From Bacillota bacterium (GTDB taxonomy: Bacteria > Bacillota > Clostridia > Clostridiales > Clostridiaceae), in the NCBI GenBank assembly GCA_023399035.1, contig JAEWQX010000229.1:1-18147 (forward strand): a stretch of 18,147 bases of DNA. Direction: 5' to 3'. The notes under the pieces are model-generated. The model had not been told where the DNA came from. It made no database searches and saw only the letters and a program-made list of their open reading frames with translations. Each line of letters starts with the position of its first letter. The stretch's first letter is position 1. A program made the position numbers and the translations under genes. Below are positions 1 through 6,762 of the stretch, in pieces.

Positions 1-550
1 TAGCATTTTCATTGCTTATGGCATATAAAATTGAAACTCCTCTGTAATTTAAAATGTAGGCCATCAGTTCAAGAACTGATCCATAAAAAATTTCAGTGTT
101 AGCTGTCTTAGTTAATGTAAGATCCATTCTGCTTATATTTTCTGGCAACCTTTGCAGTTTAATATAGTTAATAGCTGTTAAAAAAGTCTGGCCATATAAT
201 TCAAATATTGCTGCAATAACTGCAGTCTTGTCTGCATCAAGCCCTTCATTCCTCCATGTCTTTTCAGCCTCTTCAAGCTTTTCTTCTTCATTAACAAAAT
301 TTCCAGAAGCTTTATCAGAATTTCTTTCTGCAATACGTGCTCGGATTACTTCTATGGCTTGATTTGAAGCAGTATATTCAAGAAGATATCCTATAGCTAT
401 AATTAGCTGTGCCTGACTTTGAGTCTGCAGCAGCTCAATATCCTGCATATCTTTTATGGTTTCGTCATAATACTCTCTATTAATATCTTCTTCATCATTT
501 TGATCTTCGTTATTATCATTTATATTGTTGCTTTTATCATTTTCTATAAT
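1..550 (-). CDS. Partial helical protein of unknown function, runs off the left edge
   Basis: I do not recognise this gene. The reading frame is open from an ATT at 550-548 to the window edge (about 183 codons), and the C-terminus lies outside. The first ~30 residues are rich in Asn, Asp and Glu and look disordered. The rest is predicted helical (for example IELLQTQSQAQLIIAIGYLL and later SVLELMAYILNYRGVSILYA). A strong Shine-Dalgarno (AAGGGGTG, 560-553) sits just upstream, but the frame has no ATG, GTG or TTG between the upstream stop and the first ATG about 33 codons in. The start is therefore probably ATT (550) or the next codon ATA (547). The helical part resembles the frameshifted gene at 10766-11331, so the two may be paralogues. 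It is downstream of fba, separated by a terminator. The coding call rests on frame length, ribosome binding site and this resemblance. Confidence 0.6.
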   Translation of the reverse strand, partial: MIENDKSNNINDNNEDQNDEEDINREYYDETIKDMQDIELLQTQSQAQLIIAIGYLLEYTASNQAIEVIRARIAERNSDKASGNFVNEEEKLEEAEKTWRNEGLDADKTAVIAAIFELYGQTFLTAINYIKLQRLPENISRMDLTLTKTANTEIFYGSVLELMAYILNYRGVSILYAISNENA

Positions 551-640
551 ATCACCCCTTACAATTTATAATATACATCAGGATTATTTTTGTGATTTTA
601 TAGGAAATTTTACAATGACAAACTTACTAAAATTGTACGC

Positions 641-674
641 TAAAAAAGACCTCCTCATATAATGAGGAAGTCTT
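641..674 (-). terminator. Rho-independent terminator of fba
   Basis: Just after the fba stop (689), the minus strand folds into a 13-bp stem (AAGACTTCCTCAT / ATGAGGAGGTCTT, one A-C mismatch) with a very short loop, followed by six T residues. This is a standard intrinsic terminator. It also separates fba from the partial gene downstream. Confidence 0.85.
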
Positions 675-688
675 ATATATTGTAAATA

Positions 689-1552
689 TTAAGCTCTGTT
701 TATAGAACCGAATAATTCCATTTTTTCTTTAACTATAGTCTTGATAGCTTCGAATCCTGGAGCTAATAACTTTCTTGGGTCAAATCCTTTACCTTCTAAG
801 TCTTTTCCAGCTTCAATGTATTTTCTTGTAGCTTCTTGGAAGTATAATTGACATTCAGTGTTAACGTTGATCTTAGAAACTCCTAATGAGATAGCTTTCT
901 TGATCATGTCTTCTGGAATTCCAGTACCACCGTGTAATACTAATGGCATGTTTCCACAAGCTTTGTTAACTTCTTCTAAAGCATCAAAAGCAAGACCTTG
1001 CCAGTTTGCTGGGTATTTTCCATGGATATTTCCGATACCTGCAGCTAACATTGTAACTCCAAGTTCAGCGATTTGCTTACATTCTTGAGGATCAGCAACT
1101 TCTCCTCTTCCAACTACACCGTCTTCTTCTCCACCGATTGAACCAACTTCAGCTTCTAAAGATAATCCTTTTTCTGAAGTAACTCTAACTAATTCTTGAG
1201 TTTTTTCTATGTTTTCAGCGATTGGATAGTGAGATCCATCGAACATTACTGAAGAGAATCCAGCTTCCATAGCTTTGTAGCATCCTTCATAGCTACCGTG
1301 GTCTAAGTGTAAAGCAACTGGAACAGTGATGTTTAATTCTTCTAACATACCGTTAACCATTCCAACTATTGTCTTGTAACCACACATGTATTTTCCAGCA
1401 CCTTCAGATACACCTAAGATAACTGGTGAATTATTTTCTTGAGCTGTTAATAAAATAGCTTTAGTCCATTCTAAGTTGTTGATGTTGAATTGACCAACAG
1501 CATATTTACCTTCTCTAGCTTTGTTTAGCATTTCTTTAGCTGATACTAACAT
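689..1552 (-). CDS. fba: Class II fructose-1,6-bisphosphate aldolase
   Basis: This zinc-dependent cytosolic enzyme of glycolysis and gluconeogenesis cleaves fructose-1,6-bisphosphate to dihydroxyacetone phosphate and glyceraldehyde-3-phosphate. The 287 residues match the short class II form of Firmicutes. Visible hallmarks are HLDHG (82-86; H85 is an expected zinc ligand and D84 the catalytic Asp), FDGSH (104-108), the GSIGGEED stretch (137-144), the zinc-binding His in NIHGK (H177) and VLHGGTG (H207). The start ATG at 1552 follows an ideal GGAGG with 7-nt spacing. The gene is monocistronic: it has its own promoter (1656-1684) and a terminator (641-674). An inverted repeat and a Rex-like motif lie upstream (separate entries). 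A closely related tagatose-bisphosphate aldolase (GatY/AgaY type) is the main alternative. The absence of sugar-uptake neighbours and the strong translation signals favour the glycolytic enzyme. Confidence 0.95.
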   Translation of the reverse strand: MLVSAKEMLNKAREGKYAVGQFNINNLEWTKAILLTAQENNSPVILGVSEGAGKYMCGYKTIVGMVNGMLEELNITVPVALHLDHGSYEGCYKAMEAGFSSVMFDGSHYPIAENIEKTQELVRVTSEKGLSLEAEVGSIGGEEDGVVGRGEVADPQECKQIAELGVTMLAAGIGNIHGKYPANWQGLAFDALEEVNKACGNMPLVLHGGTGIPEDMIKKAISLGVSKINVNTECQLYFQEATRKYIEAGKDLEGKGFDPRKLLAPGFEAIKTIVKEKMELFGSINRA

Positions 1553-1655
1553 TGTACGACCTCCGTATACTTGTATATTATTATATAAACTATAATGTAA
1601 TAAGAAAAATTTAATGGTTTTAAGTTTACATAACCAATTCTTCTTTCCAAAGCCT

Positions 1656-1684
1656 ATTATACTCTAAAATTTCTAATCTGAAAA
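1656..1684 (-). promoter_or_regulatory. Probable sigma-A promoter of fba
   Basis: On the minus strand a perfect -10 (TATAAT, 1661-1656) lies 17 bp downstream of a partial -35 (TTTTCA, 1684-1679). This leaves a leader of about 100 nt before the fba ATG. One arm of an inverted repeat fills the spacer. Confidence 0.65.
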
Positions 1685-1722
1685 CAGAAAAATGAAATTT
1701 TTCTCTCCATATTAGAAATTTT
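1666..1722. repeat. Spaced 12-bp inverted repeat overlapping the fba promoter
   Basis: AAAATTTCTAAT (1666-1677) and its exact reverse complement ATTAGAAATTTT (1711-1722) are separated by 33 bp, with centres 45 bp apart (about four helical turns). The first arm lies exactly between the -35 and -10 of the fba promoter and the second lies upstream of the -35. This geometry suits a pair of operator half-sites or a looped repressor, but AT-rich sequence makes chance repeats more likely. Confidence 0.5.
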
Positions 1723-1738
1723 GTTAACAAATTAACTA
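1721..1738. promoter_or_regulatory. Rex-like operator motif upstream of fba
   Basis: TTGTTAACAAATTAACTA matches the known Rex (NADH/NAD+-sensing repressor) consensus TTGTTAA-N4-TTAACAA at 13 of 14 defined positions. It lies about 37 bp upstream of the predicted fba -35. Rex controls fermentation and redox genes in clostridia. Control of fba here is inference, and the site does not overlap the promoter I propose. Confidence 0.35.
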
Positions 1739-1860
1739 TCACCAAAAGCTGATTGACACTTTATTACATTGATTGAATTTTTTTGTTGCATAGCTCTCGC
1801 CATTTATGGCATGCTCAGGTATATGTTTTTAGTCACATAGTTTTTTATTATTTATTATCT

Positions 1861-1974
1861 TTATTCGTGGGATGTTCCCTGTAAATACTTTAATGTTCTT
1901 ACTTTTACATTATTTTTAAATTCATACATAGACATACAGCCTTGATTTGGAAGGACATATACTTTGTAAATCAT
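1861..1974 (-). CDS. Possible 37-residue small ORF
   Basis: ATG at 1974 opens a frame of 37 residues beginning MIYKVYVLPNQGC and ending at TAA (1863-1861). An AAGGAT directly precedes the ATG, so the ribosome binding site is too close to be ideal. No family is recognised and no promoter was found. It may be a chance frame in the trpB-fba spacer. It is listed because the residue composition looks protein-like for such AT-rich DNA. Confidence 0.2.
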   Translation of the reverse strand: MIYKVYVLPNQGCMSMYEFKNNVKVRTLKYLQGTSHE

Positions 1975-2105
1975 ATCCTTATGATAACAATAATAATTTA
2001 AATACAAAAAATATATGCTTCCCATATTTATTAATTCTATATGGATAGAATATATAGATTTTACAGCTCAATTAAATTTCCGGATTTTTGCTTTAATAAA
2101 ATGTT

Positions 2106-2148
2106 ACAAAAAGTAAACAAGCAAAAATAAGTTCCTGCTCGTTTACTT
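2106..2148 (-). terminator. Terminator of the trp operon, directly after trpB
   Basis: About 20 nt after the trpB stop the minus strand forms a 13-bp stem with one mismatch (AAGTAAACGAGCA / TGCTTGTTTACTT) and a 12-nt loop, followed by TTTTTG. The stem arms are 2148-2136 and 2123-2111. This marks trpB as the last gene of the transcript. Confidence 0.75.
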
Positions 2149-2167
2149 CCTTAATATGAATCTAAAT

Positions 2168-3343
2168 TTATTTATTCTCTTTAATATATGCTAAAATAGC
2201 ATCCATATCCTTATCTCCTCTTCCAGATAAGTTTACAATTATTATCTTATTCTTATGGAGTGTAGGTGCAAGCTTTTTTGCATATGCAATTGCATGAGAA
2301 GATTCTATAGCTGGTACTATGCCTTCAAGCTTTGTGAGGTATAGGAATGCATCTACAGCTTCATCGTCTGTTATAGCCTTATATTCTGCTCTCTTTGTAT
2401 CTGCTAAAAATGCATGTTCAGGGCCAACTCCTGGATAGTCAAGCCCTGCTGAAATAGAATATGCTTCAGCAATGTTTCCATCCTTATCATGAAGTACATA
2501 AGTATTCATTCCATGAATTATGCCTGTTTCTCCTTTTGTTATTGTTGCTGCTGTAAGTTCAGTATCCACACCTTTGCCTGCTGCTTCAACACCTATAAGT
2601 TTTACGTCTTCATCTTTTATAAATGGATAGAAGATTCCTATTGCATTGCTTCCGCCTCCAACAGCTGCCAATATATAATCCGGGAGCCTGTCCTCTAGTT
2701 TTACAATCTGCTTTCTTGCTTCATCACCTATTATTCTCTGAAAATCTCTTACTATTGTTGGATATGGATGTGGTCCTACAGCAGAACCTAAAAGATAAAA
2801 TGTTTCACTACAGTTATCTGCCCAGTAATTAAGTGCTTCATTGACAGCATCATTAAGTGTACGTGTACCGCTCATTGCTGGAATGACTTCTGCTCCTAAT
2901 AGTTCCATCTTCTTAACATTAAGGGCCTGTCTCTTCATATCTTCTTCACCCATAAATATCTTGCATTCCATTCCAAATTTAGCTGCAACAGTTGCAGTTG
3001 CAACACCATGCTGTCCTGCACCTGTTTCTGCTACTACCTTTTTCTTTCCCATACGTCTTGCTAAAAGCACCTGGCCAATTGCATTATTGATTTTATGTGC
3101 ACCTGTATGATTCAAATCTTCCCTTTTTAAATAAATCTTTGCTCCGCCTAAATCCTTAGTCATATTTTCAGCATAATATAGTGGACTTGGTCTTCCAGTA
3201 TAATAATTCAAATAGTACTTATATTCATCCCAGAAGGAAGCATCATTTTTAGCTTTATTATATTCTTCTTCCAATTCATTTAATGCCTTTAATATATTTT
3301 CAGGGACATATTGTCCGCCATAATCGTTAAATCTACAACTCAT
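2168..3343 (-). CDS. trpB: Tryptophan synthase beta chain
   Basis: This PLP-dependent subunit condenses indole with L-serine to give tryptophan. From the ATG at 3343 it is 391 residues, the usual length. The start is chosen because AGGAG lies 7 nt upstream and the protein then begins MSCRFNDYGGQYVPENIL as in the family; an in-frame ATG at 3418 has no such site. Visible are KREDLNHTGAHKINN with the PLP lysine K84, AETGAGQHG with the catalytic Glu (E106), the phosphate-binding GGGSN (229-233) and the C-terminal SGRGDKD. The motifs are those of the ordinary TrpB1 type that normally pairs with TrpA. No trpA follows; a terminator does. A gap of 125 nt separates it from trpF. Confidence 0.96.
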   Translation of the reverse strand: MSCRFNDYGGQYVPENILKALNELEEEYNKAKNDASFWDEYKYYLNYYTGRPSPLYYAENMTKDLGGAKIYLKREDLNHTGAHKINNAIGQVLLARRMGKKKVVAETGAGQHGVATATVAAKFGMECKIFMGEEDMKRQALNVKKMELLGAEVIPAMSGTRTLNDAVNEALNYWADNCSETFYLLGSAVGPHPYPTIVRDFQRIIGDEARKQIVKLEDRLPDYILAAVGGGSNAIGIFYPFIKDEDVKLIGVEAAGKGVDTELTAATITKGETGIIHGMNTYVLHDKDGNIAEAYSISAGLDYPGVGPEHAFLADTKRAEYKAITDDEAVDAFLYLTKLEGIVPAIESSHAIAYAKKLAPTLHKNKIIIVNLSGRGDKDMDAILAYIKENK

Positions 3344-3468
3344 ATTTATTCTCCTATTCATAATTTTTATATCTAAATACTTATTAAGGTTTATTGCAAT
3401 AGCCTTGATCCTTTGCATTGAATTACTACATTACTCAATCATTATCATATTTCTTTAAACTGCTATAA

Positions 3469-4155
3469 TTAATATATTTCCCTCACCTTACAAATTAAAT
3501 CCTTCATCTTATGAAAAGACTTATACCTGAAACCACTGCTGTCAGCTTCTTCAACACCAGATGATACATCTACTCCCCATGGATGTGCTTCTTTTATTTT
3601 AGATAGAACATTTTCACATGTTATGCCTCCAGCAAGTATAAACTTAAAATCTTGATTGTTTATTTGAGGATATTTTTGATTTAAAATCTTATTTAAAGGT
3701 GCAAGGGAATATGTTTCACCACTTCCTGGATTTGAACCATCAAAAAGAATATTGCTTATTACTGTTTTATCATTTCTTCCTATATAATATGAAAGGTATT
3801 CTTTTAATAATAATTCATCCTTTAGGGAAAGAGCTTTCCAGATTTCAAATTCTGCATCATTTTCCTTTTCAACAGATTTCACAGATTTTGCAAAATCATA
3901 GTTTTCACTGCCATGAAGCTGGACAATATCAGGTTTAACCACTTTTAAGGTTTCCTTTATTTCTGCAATTGAATTATTTCTAAATACGGCTACACATTTT
4001 ATATAAGGATTTAATTCTTCTCTTAAAGCTGCTGCCTTATAGGGATTTATCTTCCTTCTGCTATCAGTAAATACAAATCCTATATAATCAGGTTTGAGAA
4101 TATTAAGATATTCTATTTCTTTTTCATTGGTTATTCCACAGATCTTTATTTTAAT
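3469..4155 (-). CDS. trpF: Phosphoribosylanthranilate isomerase, apparent ATT start
   Basis: TrpF converts N-(5'-phosphoribosyl)anthranilate to the carboxyphenylamino-deoxyribulose phosphate, the fourth step to tryptophan. Taken from ATT at 4155 the protein is 228 residues and starts (M)KIKICGITNEKE, the typical TrpF N-terminus with its conserved Cys. Further in are the conserved QLHGSEN, ILAGGIT and GVDVSSGVEE segments. The coding frame has no ATG, GTG or TTG between an in-frame stop and this point (codons GGT GGT CTT ATT AAA). The nearest downstream alternative, a GTG at 3942, would remove 71 conserved residues. GAGG lies 7 nt upstream of the ATT, so initiation at ATT is well placed. The gene sits between trpC (57 nt upstream) and trpB in the operon. 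The only doubt is the start codon. Confidence 0.92.
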   Translation of the reverse strand: MKIKICGITNEKEIEYLNILKPDYIGFVFTDSRRKINPYKAAALREELNPYIKCVAVFRNNSIAEIKETLKVVKPDIVQLHGSENYDFAKSVKSVEKENDAEFEIWKALSLKDELLLKEYLSYYIGRNDKTVISNILFDGSNPGSGETYSLAPLNKILNQKYPQINNQDFKFILAGGITCENVLSKIKEAHPWGVDVSSGVEEADSSGFRYKSFHKMKDLICKVREIY

Positions 4156-4212
4156 AAGACCACCTCATTTCAAATGAAAATACATGTATAATAATTTTAA
4201 TGTTTAATCTTA

Positions 4213-5022
4213 TTATGTGTTAATTATCTTTTTTACTTGCTTTTTAAAATCAACATTATCTATATTTCTCATAAAAAGCTCTCCAATGAGGACTCCATTT
4301 ACACCATAGCTTTTTATGAGTTTAAGATCATCAATGCTCATTATTCCACTTTCTGAAACAAGAATTTTTTCTTCTGGCACATAGCTTTTTAGCTCTCTTG
4401 TTGTATCAAGTGAAACATTAAATGTCTTTAAATCACGGTTATTTATTCCTATGACATCACAATCGTATTTAAGCGCAAGGTCAAGTTCTTCTTTGTTGTG
4501 TACTTCAACTAAAGGCTGAAGATTAAGCCTCTTTGCTTCATCATAAAATTCTCCAAGGCTTTCTCCAAGGACTGCTGCAATTAGAAGTATCCCATCTGCA
4601 CCTAGAACCTTTGCTTCATATATCTGATACAAATCAATTATAAAATCCTTTCTAAGTATCGGTGTAATGGAGGATTTTTTTATTTTCTTAAGGTATTCAT
4701 CACTGCCCTTAAAATAATCCTCTTCTGTTAAAATGGAAAATGCCCTTATGCCAATGCATGTATAATAAGATAATATATCCATTATCTTAAAATCTTCAGA
4801 TATTACTCCCTTTGAAGGAGAAGCTTTTTTAAATTCCCCAATGACAGAAAGACCATCCTTTAAAAGAGCTTCCTTGAATGCATTTTTATAATTGCCATTA
4901 CATTTTTCATTTTCAGAATTCACTATATCTAAAGCTTGTTTTTTTATTTCTTCAATGGGTATTTCATTTTTTCTTTTCATTACCCTTAGTTTCTTTTTAG
5001 CCACAATTTCATCTAAAATCAT
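4213..5022 (-). CDS. trpC: Indole-3-glycerol-phosphate synthase
   Basis: This (beta/alpha)8-barrel enzyme closes the indole ring, turning carboxyphenylamino-deoxyribulose phosphate into indole-3-glycerol phosphate. Its 269 residues match the single-function form. Family motifs are present in order: GEFKKASPSKG (62-72), ILTEEDYFKG, LRKDFIIDLYQI with a catalytic Lys (K125), GINNRDLKTF, VSESGI and GVLIGELFMR. The ATG at 5022 follows GGGGG. The 110-nt gap to trpD contains a small hairpin (TTCAGC / GCTGAA, 5037-5059) just 5' of this ribosome binding site, which could affect mRNA processing or relative expression. The product would feed TrpA, which is not encoded in this operon. Confidence 0.95.
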   Translation of the reverse strand: MILDEIVAKKKLRVMKRKNEIPIEEIKKQALDIVNSENEKCNGNYKNAFKEALLKDGLSVIGEFKKASPSKGVISEDFKIMDILSYYTCIGIRAFSILTEEDYFKGSDEYLKKIKKSSITPILRKDFIIDLYQIYEAKVLGADGILLIAAVLGESLGEFYDEAKRLNLQPLVEVHNKEELDLALKYDCDVIGINNRDLKTFNVSLDTTRELKSYVPEEKILVSESGIMSIDDLKLIKSYGVNGVLIGELFMRNIDNVDFKKQVKKIINT

Positions 5023-5132
5023 ATATACCCCCTAGCTTCAGCTTGCACTAGCTGCTGAAATTTAAACTTATATTAAATTTATTGCTTATGCTTTTATAAA
5101 ATTATTGATCTTGATTTTGTTTTTAATGCTTT

Positions 5133-6140
5133 TTAGCAGGCAGTAAGTTCTTCATATTTCTTGTAAGCTCTGCCGCTGTCAATCAGTTCCTGAGCTTTCT
5201 TGATTCCTTCATCTAATGAATTTACTATTTCAGCAGCATAAAGTGCAGCAGCACTGTTTAAGATTACAATATCCCTTTGTGGACCTCTCTTTCCTTTTAA
5301 GATGTCCTTTATAATTTCTGCATTTTCCTTTGGAGAACCGCCTTTAATATCTTCTGAGTCTGCAAGTTTTATTCCGTATTCTTCTGGATTCAATTTATAT
5401 GTCTTTATATTTCCATCTCTTAATTCACATACACTTGTTGTTGTAGTTGTTGTAATTTCATCGAGACCGTCGTCTCCATGTACTATCAATGCACGTCTTA
5501 ATCCAAGGCTTTTCAAAACCATTCCTGCACTTTCAAGGAGATTTCCATCATATATTCCCATAAGCTGTCCTGTTAAAGGAGCAGGATTTGAAAGAGGCCC
5601 TATCATATTGAATATGGTTCTTGTTCCCAGTTCCTTTCTTTCCTTTGCTACATTTTTCATTGCTCCATTATACTGAGGTGCAAATAAAAAGGCCATTCCT
5701 TTTTTCTCAATGATCTGTGCACTTTCTTCCTTACTGTAATCTGTCTTTATATTTAATTCAGCTAATACATCAGCACTGCCGCTCTTGCTTGAAACAGCTC
5801 TGTTACCATGCTTTGCAACTTTTGCCCCTCCGCTTGCTGCAACTATTGCTACTGCTGTTGAAATATTGAAGGTCTTTCCACCATCCCCGCCAGTACCGCA
5901 TGTATCAATAAGATGTTCTGGATTTTTTATATCTACAGGTGTAAAGTTATCTCTAAGTGCCTTAACAGCACCAAGTATCTGCTCTGGTGTTTCCCCATTT
6001 ACTCTAAGCCCCATTAAAAATCCGCCAATCTGGCATGATGTAGCTTCTCCTCTCATTATCTGGTTAATAACATCCCTTACATCATCTTCCCTTAAGACTT
6101 CTCTTGCTCCTAATTTTTTGATTGCTTCTTCAATAGTCAT
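5133..6140 (-). CDS. trpD: Anthranilate phosphoribosyltransferase
   Basis: TrpD transfers the phosphoribosyl group of PRPP to anthranilate, the second committed step. The 335-residue length is normal for the stand-alone enzyme (not fused to TrpG). The PRPP-binding glycine loop DTCGTGGDGGKTFNIST spans residues 79-95, followed by KHGNRAVSSKSGSADVL (anthranilate and phosphate contacts) and GPLSNPAP. The ATG at 6140 lies 34 nt after the trpG stop and is preceded by a purine-rich AAAAGGGGG site. It is the third gene of the trp transcript. Confidence 0.96.
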   Translation of the reverse strand: MTIEEAIKKLGAREVLREDDVRDVINQIMRGEATSCQIGGFLMGLRVNGETPEQILGAVKALRDNFTPVDIKNPEHLIDTCGTGGDGGKTFNISTAVAIVAASGGAKVAKHGNRAVSSKSGSADVLAELNIKTDYSKEESAQIIEKKGMAFLFAPQYNGAMKNVAKERKELGTRTIFNMIGPLSNPAPLTGQLMGIYDGNLLESAGMVLKSLGLRRALIVHGDDGLDEITTTTTTSVCELRDGNIKTYKLNPEEYGIKLADSEDIKGGSPKENAEIIKDILKGKRGPQRDIVILNSAAALYAAEIVNSLDEGIKKAQELIDSGRAYKKYEELTAC

Positions 6141-6174
6141 TTTAAAATCCCCCTTTTTATTTAACTAAATCTTC

Positions 6175-6762
6175 TTATTCATTTAAATCTTCTCTACAGA
6201 TATTCATTATAAAATTGCTTATTATGTGCTTTCCTTTAGGTGTATAAATTGACTCTGGATGGAATTGAAGTCCGTAAACTTCATATTCCTTATGCTTTAT
6301 AGCCATTATTATATTGTCATCTACTGTTGAACCTATCACTTCCAGGCATTCTGGAAGACATTTATTGTCTACAATAAGTGAGTGATATCTCATAACATCT
6401 ATTTTTCTTGGAATACCTTCGAATAATGACTTGCCCCTTACAGTTATCCTTGAAGTTTTTCCATGATATATCTGTTCTGCCCTTATGACTTTTCCTCCAT
6501 AAGCCTGTGCAATACTCTGATGTCCAAGGCATATTCCAAGGATTGGATAATACTTACCAAGCTGCTGTATGACTTCAATTGAAATTCCTGCATCATCAGG
6601 AGTTCCAGGACCAGGTGAAATGACGATTCCTTTTGGGTTTAATTTTCTTATTTCATCAATTGTAACTGCATCATTTCTCACAACCTTAACATCTGCAAAT
6701 TCTCCAATATACTGATATAGGTTGTATGTAAATGAATCATAGTTATCGATTAAAAGTATCAT
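6175..6762 (-). CDS. trpG: Anthranilate synthase component II (glutamine amidotransferase)
   Basis: TrpG hydrolyses glutamine and channels ammonia to TrpE. It is 195 residues, a free-standing class I amidotransferase. The triad is complete: nucleophile C78 in GICLGHQ, and H168 and E170 in QFHPES. The oxyanion loop segment SPGPGTPDDAG (49-59) is also present. The ATG at 6762 overlaps the trpE stop in the sequence ATGA, a 4-bp overlap typical of translational coupling, which would balance the two subunits. The same subunit often also serves PabA in folate synthesis in Bacillus. The tight pairing with trpE makes anthranilate synthesis its main role here. Confidence 0.95.
   Translation of the reverse strand: MILLIDNYDSFTYNLYQYIGEFADVKVVRNDAVTIDEIRKLNPKGIVISPGPGTPDDAGISIEVIQQLGKYYPILGICLGHQSIAQAYGGKVIRAEQIYHGKTSRITVRGKSLFEGIPRKIDVMRYHSLIVDNKCLPECLEVIGSTVDDNIIMAIKHKEYEVYGLQFHPESIYTPKGKHIISNFIMNICREDLNE

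Larger units (their letters stand above)
1553..2167. other. 615-bp intergenic region between trpB and fba
   Basis: This stretch holds the trp operon terminator (2111-2148), a weak 37-codon minus-strand ORF (1861-1974), and the fba promoter with its repeats (1656-1738). I looked on the minus strand for a trpA gene or its remains and found no long frame and none of the conserved TrpA motifs. Confidence 0.7.

Noticed and set aside
1553..2167. A degraded trpA gene after trpB
   Set aside because: No frame of useful length and none of the TrpA motifs were seen, and a terminator directly follows trpB. The space is also shorter than a trpA gene.
2841..3110. Plus-strand 89-codon frame opposite trpB
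   Set aside because: It mirrors the conserved TrpB coding sequence; low complexity and no translation signals.
3940..3942. GTG at 3942 as the trpF start
   Set aside because: It would delete 71 residues that match the conserved TrpF N-terminus and has no suitable Shine-Dalgarno.
5302..6168. Plus-strand open frames of 124 and 127 codons within trpD
   Set aside because: They are antisense shadows of a clearly conserved gene and have no ribosome binding sites or recognisable motifs.
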